Assembly: GCF_003383095.1 (NCBI RefSeq)
Contig: NZ_PSYW01000002.1
Location: 1,116,001-1,180,000 of the forward strand
DNA from: Haloferax sp. Atlit-12N
Lineage (GTDB): Archaea > Halobacteriota > Halobacteria > Halobacteriales > Haloferacaceae
Length of the DNA: 64,000 nucleotides
Direction of reading: 5' to 3'
Below the pieces are notes generated by a model. The model saw only the letters and a list, made by a program, of their open reading frames with translations, was not told the origin of the DNA and did not search any database. A program made the position numbers and the translations under genes. Shown here piece by piece: positions 9,065-17,180 of the stretch; the first letter of the stretch is position 1; every line of letters starts with the position of its first letter.

Positions 9065-9475
9065 GTGACCGGTTCCGACTCCAAACCCGACCGCGGTGGC
9101 GACGACCCCGAATCCGACGCCGAGGCCGACCCCGAACCCGAGACCGAAACCGACCGCGACGACCTCGACCGACTGGTGGCGACGCTCCACGACCGACTCG
9201 CCGCGACGGCGACGCGGCCCGTCCGCGAGGACGCGAGTCGGTGGCTCGGCGAGGCAGAGGCCGTCGCGGGCGACCTCGCGGTCGGCCCGCTCCCGGACGA
9301 CGAGGTGGTCCGGACGCGACTCGGCCACGTCGAACACCTGCTGTCGAACGTCGACGAAACCGAAGACGAGGCGGCCGACGAACACGTCGCGTCGGCGCGG
9401 GCGGCGCTGGCCGACGCGCTGGCGATGCTCGGCGACGACGGCGGGGAGCGCGACGAGCACGACGAAAGCGAGTGA
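9065..9475 (+). CDS. Acidic helical haloarchaeal protein of unknown function
   Basis: A protein of about 136 residues starting at the GTG at 9065, preceded by GAGGCG. Residues 1-35 are a very acidic Asp/Glu/Pro low-complexity stretch. The rest is predicted to be helical bundles (LDRLVATLHDRLAATATRP; ARAALADALAML). No catalytic or binding motif is visible. It sits divergently 94 bases from the beta-CASP nuclease gene. Function unknown. The start is uncertain because the ORF is open for many codons upstream. Confidence 0.65.
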   Translation: MTGSDSKPDRGGDDPESDAEADPEPETETDRDDLDRLVATLHDRLAATATRPVREDASRWLGEAEAVAGDLAVGPLPDDEVVRTRLGHVEHLLSNVDETEDEAADEHVASARAALADALAMLGDDGGERDEHDESE

Positions 9476-9556
9476 GCGACGGAGAGAAGAGAGACTGAAT
9501 CGAGACGAGAGACGAGAGTCGTGGGGACCGGGAGGGATGCCCGTTCCGTCCGGTGG

Positions 9557-10789
9557 TTAGTTCGAGAACCAATCCCTCGCGGTCGAGGCGAGGATAGAGA
9601 GATCTTCGAACTTGAGCATGCGGAACATGGCGAGCGGACTGCCGCCGTTCGCGGCGTCCAACTGCTCGTTGGGGAGGCGGTGGAGGTCTTCGAGCAGTTT
9701 GTCGTAGCGCTCGTTCGAGGCGCGGTAGAGCATCTCCGTCATGAACAGGCGGTTTTTGACTTTCGGCGCGACACGCTCGTGCCACAACTGGTCGTAGATG
9801 GCGAGTTCGGACGCTGAGGTGTCGCGCTCGGAGTTCGTGAGCGCGCGGTCGGCGGTCGCGGCCGCGGCCCGACCCGAGCGCATGCACTTGTCGATGCCCT
9901 CGCCCCACAGCGGGTCGACGGTCGGGACCGTGTCGCCGATAGCCATGAAGTTGTCCGTGCTCATGCGACCCGGAAGTTGGATGTGCGCGGAACCGCGGTG
10001 CTGTTTGCCCTCGAGGCGCTCCGCGTTCGCGAAGCGCGGGTCGGTGTCGAGCCAGTACTGGAGGTAGTCGTCGATGGTGTAGCCCGACTTGGCGTTGTGA
10101 CGGTGTCCCTCGTTTTGGATGTAGCAGACGCCGACCTTCGCGGTGTCGCCGCCGGTGTGGAATATCCACGAGTAGCCGCCGGGCGCGATGTCGTGGTCGA
10201 GTCGGAGCATCATCGCGTCCGTGAGGTCGCCGTAGCCCTCGGGCGCGAGGTCCATGCCCTCGAACTCGAACTCGATGCCGATAGCCTGCTTTTGTCGGTC
10301 GAGGTCGCACACGCCGAGCGCCTTGGCGAGCGGCGCGCTCGGGCCCGTGGCGTCGATGACGATGTCGGCGTACACCTCTTTGTCGCCGTTGTACCGGACG
10401 CCGACGATTTCGCCGCCCTCCATGATTGGCTTGGAGACGCGCGCGTCGAAACGGTACTCCGCGCCGTCGGCTTCCGCCTCGTCGACGAGCCAGTTCTTGA
10501 AGTCCGCGAACTCGAGGACCGCACCGGGTTGGTGCCGGTGGTAATAGTCGTTCGGGGACTCCAAGACAACGTCGTCGGTGAAGTTCATCACGACCTTGTC
10601 GGGGATGTTGAACGAGGCCATCGCCGACGGGAACGTCCCGGCGGTCGATTTGTTACTCCTGGAGGGGAACTCGTCTTCGGACTCGGTTTCGAGGACGCAC
10701 ACGTCGTAGCCTCGGGCGGCGAGGTCTCGTGCCGCCTGTCCACCTGCAGGGCCCGCGCCTGCGATAATCACGTCGTAGTTGTCTGTCAT
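9557..10789 (-). CDS. Geranylgeranyl reductase-family flavoprotein
   Basis: A 410-residue FAD-dependent oxidoreductase. The N-terminal Rossmann motif IIAGAGPAGGQAARDLA binds the ADP part of FAD. The second FAD motif (FMAIGDTVPTVDPLWGEGI, about residues 280-300) is typical of geranylgeranyl/digeranylgeranylglycerophospholipid reductases. These saturate the isoprenoid chains of archaeal membrane lipids, normally with ferredoxin-type electron donors. The ATG at 10789 immediately precedes the dinucleotide fold. It could equally act on another isoprenoid such as a quinone tail or carotenoid, since haloarchaea have several paralogues. Confidence 0.85.
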   Translation of the reverse strand: MTDNYDVIIAGAGPAGGQAARDLAARGYDVCVLETESEDEFPSRSNKSTAGTFPSAMASFNIPDKVVMNFTDDVVLESPNDYYHRHQPGAVLEFADFKNWLVDEAEADGAEYRFDARVSKPIMEGGEIVGVRYNGDKEVYADIVIDATGPSAPLAKALGVCDLDRQKQAIGIEFEFEGMDLAPEGYGDLTDAMMLRLDHDIAPGGYSWIFHTGGDTAKVGVCYIQNEGHRHNAKSGYTIDDYLQYWLDTDPRFANAERLEGKQHRGSAHIQLPGRMSTDNFMAIGDTVPTVDPLWGEGIDKCMRSGRAAAATADRALTNSERDTSASELAIYDQLWHERVAPKVKNRLFMTEMLYRASNERYDKLLEDLHRLPNEQLDAANGGSPLAMFRMLKFEDLSILASTARDWFSN

Positions 10790-11026
10790 TGTAGAGTAGG
10801 CATCACCGGTAGGTTGGTCGTACGCGTTACACACCCTTTCTGTAACAAGCGTGTAATCTGCTTTGGTTTTGAACGGTCGGAGCGGCGGGGACGTTCGGCG
10901 GATTCCGACCGCTCAGGGGCGACAGATACATCGGAGAGACGACGGGCGAGGGAGGGTGCGACGCGTCACTCAACGGGGAGAGAGACGGCGGCTACGTAGC
11001 CACAGAGCGTCGCGTGGAGGCGGGGG

Positions 11027-11419
11027 TCAGGCTTTCGGGATACGGCGGACTTGGAACTCGCGGTAGCCGCCGTAGGCGGCTTCGAGCGCCCCGAGCCACC
11101 AGTTCCAGCGCGTCGCGGGGCCGCCCTCTGGCGCGTCGCGCATGTTCCGCACGATTTCGTCGCCCGTGAGCGCCGCGCCGCGGTCGGCTTCGGCCTGCCC
11201 CGAGTCGGCGAGGTCGCGGGCCTGCCGCGCGACGACCCGGCGCTCCGCGTCCGTGCCCCCGAACTCGGCGAGCGCGTCGCGGAACGACTCCTCGTCGAAG
11301 GCGGGGTGGGCGTCACCGTGCCTGTCGGTGGGAATCACGACCGTGTCTACGGGGGCCGTACCAAAGAAGGACTCGGCCGATTCGAACGGACGATAACCGC
11401 CGTTTTCGGCGCGAACCAC
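11027..11419 (-). CDS. Conserved hypothetical haloarchaeal protein
   Basis: A soluble 130-residue protein. An N-terminal segment (about 25-60) could be alpha/beta. The C-terminus carries an aromatic-rich stretch (TRWNWWLGALEAAYGGYREF, about 104-123). It has no cysteine or metal motif. It lies 27 bases downstream of the matrixin-like lipoprotein gene on the same strand and may be cotranscribed, but the two do not obviously share a pathway. Family not recognised. Confidence 0.6.
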   Translation of the reverse strand: MVRAENGGYRPFESAESFFGTAPVDTVVIPTDRHGDAHPAFDEESFRDALAEFGGTDAERRVVARQARDLADSGQAEADRGAALTGDEIVRNMRDAPEGGPATRWNWWLGALEAAYGGYREFQVRRIPKA

Positions 11420-11446
11420 GCCGGTACGGCCGGCACGGTGACCGCG

Positions 11447-12553
11447 CTACGTCCACCACTCGCTTCGGCGCTCGTTGTACGTCGCGTTCCGGAACGGTTC
11501 TGGCTTTTCGTCGTCGGCCTCCGCGCCGAGGTAGTGTGCGGTCCAGTAGCCGACGTGCCAGCCGACGGCCTCGGTGTCGAGGTCGACGAGGATGACCCGG
11601 TAGCTTCCATACGTCTCTAACGCGTCGTCCCCGTCCGGGTCGTAGCCGCTGACGGCGGCACAGGAGACCGCACCCGGGGCGCACGGCGAGGAGTCCGCAA
11701 AGGAGATGCGAACCTCGGCGTCCGCCGGGTCGTCCACGTAGGTGTAGGTGAGGTTGTCGGGCATCCCCGGCGCGCCGTCGACGAAGTAATCGAGGGCGTG
11801 ACGGATCTGCTCGCGGGCCGCGTCGGGGTCCGAGGCGTTCGCGTCGTCGACGTAGACCGTGAAGTTCGGGTCGTCCCACGGGAACGCCTTCTCGGTCGCG
11901 TTCGTCCGCGGGGGCGTGTAGAGGATGCCCGTGGCGTTCATCAGGGCTACGGGCTCATCGCCGTGGGCGAGACCGAGCGTGTGGCCCAGTTCGTGTTCGA
12001 TGATTTCGACCGTCGAGTCGTCGCTGAACCCGGTTCGGATGTAGACGGTCTCGGGGCGGTCAATCTGCCGAGCGTCGGTGATGTACGGCGCGCAGCCGAC
12101 CGCGTCGGCCTGTCCGCTACACTCGGGGATGGTGTCGGAAAAGCGGACCACCATGTCCGGGTCGCGGGCGTCGGCGTCGACCTCGTAGTCGACCTCGTAG
12201 CCGAGGTAGCGCGCGTCGTTCGCCTCCCAGAACGTCGTCGCCTCAGTCACGAGCGCGGCGTAGTCGCGGTCGGCATTGGCGGCCTCGACGGCGACGACGA
12301 CCGGCTCGGAGCCCCACGGGCCGTAGCCGGAGGCGGGCGTGAACGTCTCTGTCGGCTCGGGCGTCGGCGACGCGGTCGGCGTGGCAGTCGCGGTCGCTGG
12401 CGGCGACGTAGTCGAGGCTGCGGGCGGCGGCGTTTCGGTGGTCGTGGCGGACGGAGCGGTCGTCGAAGTCGTCGCGTCGTCTCCCGGCGACACCGGCGCG
12501 GCACAGCCGGCGAGGACGACGAGCGCCGCGACGAGGAGGGTCAAACCGCGCAT
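11447..12553 (-). CDS. Secreted lipoprotein with matrixin-like zinc protease domain
   Basis: A 368-residue exported lipoprotein. A short hydrophobic signal (residues 1-16) ends in the lipobox LAGC with Cys17 as the lipidation site. A Thr/Ser/Pro-rich linker of about 55 residues follows, typical of haloarchaeal surface proteins and likely glycosylated. The metzincin zinc motif HELGHTLGLAH (His187, Glu188, His191, His197) gives an extracellular metalloprotease of the matrixin/archaemetzincin type. Two cysteines at 145 and 154 may form a disulfide. The ATG at 12553 starts the signal peptide. The substrate is unknown. Confidence 0.85.
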   Translation of the reverse strand: MRGLTLLVAALVVLAGCAAPVSPGDDATTSTTAPSATTTETPPPAASTTSPPATATATPTASPTPEPTETFTPASGYGPWGSEPVVVAVEAANADRDYAALVTEATTFWEANDARYLGYEVDYEVDADARDPDMVVRFSDTIPECSGQADAVGCAPYITDARQIDRPETVYIRTGFSDDSTVEIIEHELGHTLGLAHGDEPVALMNATGILYTPPRTNATEKAFPWDDPNFTVYVDDANASDPDAAREQIRHALDYFVDGAPGMPDNLTYTYVDDPADAEVRISFADSSPCAPGAVSCAAVSGYDPDGDDALETYGSYRVILVDLDTEAVGWHVGYWTAHYLGAEADDEKPEPFRNATYNERRSEWWT

Positions 12554-12638
12554 ACCGAGACTGCGGTGGCGAACGGTCAAGAGCGTTTCCCGACGGCGCG
12601 AATCGACCGATGGTGCGGCCGCTCGGGCGTTCGAAAGC

Positions 12639-13066
12639 GGCTGAGAGGAGTAAGCCCCCTTCTGTTCGTCCCAGCATTCGGCTCAGCGTCCGCGTCCTTC
12701 TCGGGGCGAGCCCCGAGGGCACGACGGGCGAACCCGACGCGCCGTCCGAACTACCTTCGCGGCGCGGACTTGCACCGGTGAGGATTCGCCGTTCCATCCG
12801 TTCTCGACCGTCAGAGATGGCGACGCCATCTCGCTCCCTCTGCGGGTTAACTCCCTTCCCTTACGGGTCGGTTCGCACGCGGCCATGATGGCCACGCCGG
12901 CGACGGCGGAGCCGTCGCGCGCGCATCATCGGTCAAGTCGAGCGGTCTCGTTTCTGTTCCAGCGCCAGCCGTCTCCGACTCCGGGCTTGCGCCCGGTCAC
13001 CTGTCCGGACGGTGGGGGGACTTTCCTCATGCCCGTCTCGGGCACGGGAACTGGGCTCTCTCTGCC
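12639..13066 (-). ncRNA. rnpB: RNase P RNA
   Basis: The catalytic RNA of RNase P, which removes 5' leaders from pre-tRNAs. The minus strand carries the universal CR-I motif GAGGAAAGTCC (13018-13028) near the 5' end and the CR-V motif ACAGAAGGGGGCTTA (12651-12665) near the 3' end. The ends pair as helix P1 (GGCAGAGAG at 13066-13058 against the CUCUC..GCC side at 12639-12647). The length of about 428 nt fits haloarchaeal RNase P RNAs. Short ORFs across this region are shadows. The ends are estimated from pairing and may be off by a few bases. Confidence 0.93.
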
Positions 13067-13089
13067 GACCTACCCTAGTCCAGTCGGTC

Positions 13090-13097
13090 GGATAAGC
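13090..13097 (-). promoter_or_regulatory. TATA-like box of the RNase P RNA gene
   Basis: On the minus strand the element CTTATC lies about 27 bases before the predicted 5' end of the RNA (13066), the standard distance for an archaeal TATA box. The position was inferred from the helix P1 boundary. Confidence 0.5.
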
Positions 13098-13216
13098 GGT
13101 TCGATTAACGGGGTCATACACGGGTTTAGTCACCCGTTATGTGGCACGTAATCTACATAACAAGTGGATAACATTCGAGGGAAGCGTTGAAGTCACCACA
13201 GAACTTGAATAATAAT

Positions 13217-13819
13217 ATGTCCGAGGCGCAGACCGTACACCTCACCTACGAGGATGGGGCGCGGGCGGTCGAACTAGCGCGGGAATCGGTCGAATCGTAC
13301 GTTCTTCATGGACAGAGAGAGCAACCGGGCAGCATGCGCGACGCATTTTACGCCCGAACCGGGGCGTTTGTCCGCATCAAGTCGACACGTGGGCGCGGTC
13401 GACTTCGGGGCTGTGCGGGCGCATATCGGGGGAAAGACCAACTCGGTCACGCCATCGTCGACGCGGCCATCAAGGCCGCGTCGGGCGATTCGTGCCAAAC
13501 CGAAATCGAAGCACCCGAACTCCCGAATCTGAACATCTCTGTTTGTATCGTCAACAATTACACGCTGACTAACGACCCAGTCGCCGACATCGAACTCGGT
13601 ACCCACGGGGTCGCCATCGACGCCGGCGGCACCCACGGCTGGATGTACCCGACGCTGCCTATCGAACTCGGCTGGTCGAAAGAGGAGTTCCTCACGAACG
13701 CCTGCCGCAAGGCCGGCCTGTCACCGCTGGCGTGGCAGGACGACGACACCATGATTACCCTGTTCGAAGGGCAGGTCTTCCGCGAGCGCGACGACGGCGG
13801 GAGCGTCGAAGCGCTGTAA
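13217..13819 (+). CDS. AMMECR1-domain protein
   Basis: A 200-residue protein of the AMMECR1/AmmeMemoRadiSam protein A family. It is recognised by the GRLRGCAGAY core (the family hexapeptide is LRGCIG), the NLNISVCIVNN strand and the GLSPLAW C-terminus. The family is universal in archaea and eukaryotes; its biochemical role is unsettled, although it co-occurs with MEMO and radical-SAM proteins. The ATG at 13217 is preferred over the upstream TTG at 13187, because an AT-rich AATAATAAT lies directly before it. It shares its upstream region with the divergent RNase P RNA gene. Confidence 0.88.
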   Translation: MSEAQTVHLTYEDGARAVELARESVESYVLHGQREQPGSMRDAFYARTGAFVRIKSTRGRGRLRGCAGAYRGKDQLGHAIVDAAIKAASGDSCQTEIEAPELPNLNISVCIVNNYTLTNDPVADIELGTHGVAIDAGGTHGWMYPTLPIELGWSKEEFLTNACRKAGLSPLAWQDDDTMITLFEGQVFRERDDGGSVEAL

Positions 13820-13907
13820 GTCGTCGCGGCGACGACGCGGCTCCTTGGGGGGAGAACCTAACTGGCGAGCGACGGCCCCGAGCGTCGCCGCAAAACGAGA
13901 ACGCGTC

Positions 13908-15065
13908 TTACTCGTCGCCGAACCCGACCAACTTTGCGTCTTCTCTGGCCCGCGTCGCGGCCGCGTCGATGTCGAAGTCGAACGCCGAGACGACCTCACC
14001 GTCGCGGATGAGCGGTTCGAGGAGCGCCTCACCGTCGGTCGGGCCGGGTCGCCCGCGAAGGCCGACGTGGTGGCCGCCGTCGGCCGTGCGGTAGACCTCT
14101 TTGACGCCCGAGAGCTTGCCCCGCTTGGCCGCGGGTTCGCCGTTTACCTCGACGATGTCGAGCGCGAAGTCCACCGGGTTGGCGTTCGAGATGTAGCCGC
14201 CGACGCCGAACCCCTCGACCACGTCGCGGAGGTGCCGGAGTTCGGCCGGACCGAGGCCGCCGCTCACGAAGATGCCCACGTCCTCGTGGCCGCGGGCGTC
14301 GAGTTCCCAGCGGACCTCGCGGACGATGTGGCGGAAGTCGCCGCGGCGCGAGGAGGTGGTGTCGAGGCGGACGCTGTCGAGGTCGTCGCCGAGTGTCTCG
14401 ACCGCCTGCAGGACTTCCTCGGTCTCGTCGCCGTAGGTGTCACAGAGGGCGACTCGCGGCACGTCCTCGGCGACGGCCTCGTCGAAGGCGCGGAACGCCT
14501 CGGCCTGATTGCCGCGCCCGAAGGCGATGAGGAGCGCGTGGGGCATCGTCCCCGACGCCTCCTTCCCGAGAATCTCGCCGGCGGCGACGTGCGAGAAGCC
14601 GTCGAGGCCGGCGACGAGGGCGCTCCGCTCGACCATCGCGGCGATGGAGGGGTGGACGTGCCGCGCGCCGAACGAGAGGACGGTCGAGTCGGGAGCCGCC
14701 GAGCGGGCTTCGAGGGCGGCCGTCGCACAGCCCGACGCGTGCGAGAGGAAGCCCAGAAGCGAGGTTTCGAGCCGGGCGAATTCGAGGTAGTCGCCCTCGA
14801 TTCGCATCACGGGGCCGCCGTCGAACAGCAGGCCCTCGGGCATGGCGTCGACGTCGATATCGCGGCCGGAGAGCAGTTCCGCGGCGTCTTTCACGCCGGC
14901 GAACAGCTCGAAGTCGCCGTCGGGGAACTGGTCGGCCGTCACCTCGGCGACGACGCGGGGGTTTTTGCCCGCGTGTCGGAGGGTCGCCTCGGTCCGCTCG
15001 AAGTAGGCGTCGGTCGCGACGCCCTCGCGGATGGCCTCGGAACCGACGATATCGAAGTCACTCAT
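13908..15065 (-). CDS. pncB: Nicotinate phosphoribosyltransferase
   Basis: A 385-residue cytosolic enzyme of NAD salvage that makes nicotinate mononucleotide from nicotinate and PRPP. The family fold is evident from the FDGGPVMRIEGDY segment, the SFGARHVHPSIAAMVERSA substrate motif (about 128-147) and the phosphate-binding C-terminal part with GIFVSGGLGPAELRHL and GVGGYISNANPVDFALD. The length matches archaeal NAPRTases. The ATG at 15065 gives a compact N-terminus. A probable nicotinamidase gene (18726-19298), the preceding step of the pathway, lies 3.7 kb away but not in the same operon. Confidence 0.9.
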   Translation of the reverse strand: MSDFDIVGSEAIREGVATDAYFERTEATLRHAGKNPRVVAEVTADQFPDGDFELFAGVKDAAELLSGRDIDVDAMPEGLLFDGGPVMRIEGDYLEFARLETSLLGFLSHASGCATAALEARSAAPDSTVLSFGARHVHPSIAAMVERSALVAGLDGFSHVAAGEILGKEASGTMPHALLIAFGRGNQAEAFRAFDEAVAEDVPRVALCDTYGDETEEVLQAVETLGDDLDSVRLDTTSSRRGDFRHIVREVRWELDARGHEDVGIFVSGGLGPAELRHLRDVVEGFGVGGYISNANPVDFALDIVEVNGEPAAKRGKLSGVKEVYRTADGGHHVGLRGRPGPTDGEALLEPLIRDGEVVSAFDFDIDAAATRAREDAKLVGFGDE

Positions 15066-15180
15066 TGGCGCGGATTCCACCCGGCCGATGAAAAAGGTGT
15101 ATAATCGGTCACGTGCGTCGAAGAGGAATTTTCTTCGACGAATCGGAGCGACAGCTCACCACGGTTCCGGGCCGCTGGGT

Positions 15181-16611
15181 TCACTCCCGACCGTGAACCT
15201 CGTCTAACTGTTCCACCGTCGGCGCGTTGACGATGGTGACGGTGTCACCGTCTCTCGTCACGCGATAGGCGTCCGCGAAGGGGCCGTCGTCGACGCGGTA
15301 GGTGTTCTCGCCCGCGTACGACCCGCCGAGGCGGATCCTCAGCGTGTAGGTCACGTAGGTTCGCTCGAACTGCTCGGCGTCAGCCTCGGTGTCCCAGACC
15401 GTTCGCCAGACGTAACCGCGCTCGTGGAGGTTCGCCTCGTAGCTCTCGTCCGACGCCGGGCGGTAGGGAACCACCGCATCGCCGGCCCAGCCCTCGGAGG
15501 GACCGGCCGTGTAGTTGTACGGCGAGTACGCCCCAGTGCTCCGCTGGAGGTTGCTCCGGTCGATGGCGCGGTGCTTCCAGAACGTGGCGAAGATGGACGC
15601 CTCGCCGACCGTGTCGGCGACGGGGTCGGTGTCGTAGCGCGTCCACGCGGCCGACGAGCGGTCTTCGACCGTCACCTCGACGGGGCGCTCGTCGGGGTAC
15701 CGCTTCGGGTGGAGTATCTGCTCGGTCGAGGCGGGACGGTCGGCGTAGGCGTCGTCGACGGCCGCCCAGCCGCCGCGCTCGCGCAGGTCCGAGACGAACG
15801 TCGGACCCTCGCTGTAGGGCGCGTAGATGGTGAGGAACACGGGATAGTCGAACGAACCGCTTCCCGACCCGTTTCCGGAGGGCCGGGGGACGCAGTCCCA
15901 CTCGGTCTCACAGCGCTCTTCGTACAGCCGGTCGACGTACCGGGCGTCGCCTTCGACCAGTCCGTTCTCGGCGAGTTGGGCGTCCTGCGTCGGCGGCGAG
16001 CCGTCCAGCCCGAAGTGCTGGTCCTGCAGGGCGTGGTGGAGTTCGTGGGCGAGCGTCCGCCGATCGATGGTCGGCTGGTCGTCGTCGCTCACGATGACGA
16101 TTCGGTCCTCGGAGGGCGAGTAGTAGCCGAGCACCGCGCCGCCGTACAGTTCGTCGAACACCTCGTCGATGGTCCGGTCCTCGCCGACCAACAACAGCGC
16201 CTCCCACACCTGGTCGTTCCAGTCGCTGTGGACCGGGTCCGCGGGCTCGTCCGATTGGTTTCGGTACTCGGCGCGAGAGATGACTTCGACCGGCACGGAC
16301 TCCTCGAACTCCAGTTCGCGGACGACCTCGACGCGGGCCATCGTCCGGGCGACGAACGCCTCGCGCTCGGTCGCGTTCAGGCCGTCGGACTGGTTGACCG
16401 CGATGGACTCGTTGTACCAGTAGCCAGCCTCCCAGCCCAGTCGGTCGGTCGGCGGGTCGGCGGGCCACGGCCAGTCGTCGGCCGGGGTCGCGGTCCCGTC
16501 CGCGCCATCCGGGTCGTCCCCCGCGGCGTTCGGGTCGGCGACGGGAGCGGCACAGCCGGCGACGACGAGGAGAAGGGCGGAGAGAACGGCGGCGAGGCGA
16601 CGGCGATTCAT
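15181..16611 (-). CDS. Secreted lipoprotein with HExxH motif, first of a paralogous pair
   Basis: A 476-residue exported lipoprotein. The signal ends in VAGC (lipid Cys20), and an acidic linker follows. A zinc-protease-like HELHH is at residues 189-193, in the context LAHELHHALQDQHF. A second conserved glutamate-containing segment (LVEGDARYVDRLYEE, about 214-228) could provide the third zinc ligand, as in gluzincins. The C-terminal half is aromatic-rich and ends with a DTVTIVNAP strand. It is clearly homologous along its length to the protein at 17181-18626 (shared HALQDQHF, VEGDARYV, WNDQVWEAL). It was probably produced by tandem duplication. The substrate is unknown. Confidence 0.82.
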   Translation of the reverse strand: MNRRRLAAVLSALLLVVAGCAAPVADPNAAGDDPDGADGTATPADDWPWPADPPTDRLGWEAGYWYNESIAVNQSDGLNATEREAFVARTMARVEVVRELEFEESVPVEVISRAEYRNQSDEPADPVHSDWNDQVWEALLLVGEDRTIDEVFDELYGGAVLGYYSPSEDRIVIVSDDDQPTIDRRTLAHELHHALQDQHFGLDGSPPTQDAQLAENGLVEGDARYVDRLYEERCETEWDCVPRPSGNGSGSGSFDYPVFLTIYAPYSEGPTFVSDLRERGGWAAVDDAYADRPASTEQILHPKRYPDERPVEVTVEDRSSAAWTRYDTDPVADTVGEASIFATFWKHRAIDRSNLQRSTGAYSPYNYTAGPSEGWAGDAVVPYRPASDESYEANLHERGYVWRTVWDTEADAEQFERTYVTYTLRIRLGGSYAGENTYRVDDGPFADAYRVTRDGDTVTIVNAPTVEQLDEVHGRE

Positions 16612-16657
16612 AGCGGGTGCAGGGGTGGAAGACGAAAAAGCGTCTCGGCGTGGGGGG

Positions 16658-17092
16658 TCAACAGATTGCGACGACGGACGTGTACGTCTCGTTTTCGTAC
16701 CGGACGTACGGTCGTTCCACCCAGAACTCGTAGGCGTCGGTCTGCTCGGGGAACGACGCCGCGCCGGCGCTCGCTGCGGAGTCTGACTCGCCGACTGCCG
16801 CGTCGAACTCCGCGCGCCGCTCTGTCGAGAGGTTCGCGTAGTCGAAGACGGTTGCGTCACCCGGGACCTCGTCCGCGGGGTCGACCGAAAGCGAGGCGTT
16901 GCAGTCGAAGTACCACTCGGTCTCCGTCGCGGTCGGCGAGTCGGTCGGTGTGAGTTCCGTCGTCGAAGTCGGCGTTTCCGTCGTCACCGACGGCGACTCA
17001 CCCGGCGCGTCGGCAGTCGGGACGCCGACACAGCCGGAGAGGACGGCGAGCGCGGCGAGCGCCGCCAGCGGGAGGGTTCGAACGCGGGACAT
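16658..17092 (-). CDS. Small secreted lipoprotein
   Basis: A 144-residue lipoprotein with signal peptide and lipobox LSGC (Cys21), then a Thr/Ser/Pro-rich linker (about 30-58) and a compact C-terminal domain. That domain has two cysteines (in WYFDCNAS and at the very C-terminus, VVAIC) that could form a disulfide. It lies between the two paralogous HExxH lipoproteins on the same strand, 46 bases before the first. Family unknown. Confidence 0.7.
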   Translation of the reverse strand: MSRVRTLPLAALAALAVLSGCVGVPTADAPGESPSVTTETPTSTTELTPTDSPTATETEWYFDCNASLSVDPADEVPGDATVFDYANLSTERRAEFDAAVGESDSAASAGAASFPEQTDAYEFWVERPYVRYENETYTSVVAIC

Positions 17093-17180
17093 ACCACGGT
17101 CGGCGTCGTCTCGCGGCAAGTGCTTTGTCACCGGGTGGGCGAAACAGGACGGGAAAATCAGAGCGAAACGCGGAGCCGAC

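Noticed and set aside
12683-12895. A 70-residue basic ORF on the minus strand
   Set aside because: It lies wholly inside the RNase P RNA gene, whose conserved motifs and P1 pairing explain the sequence.
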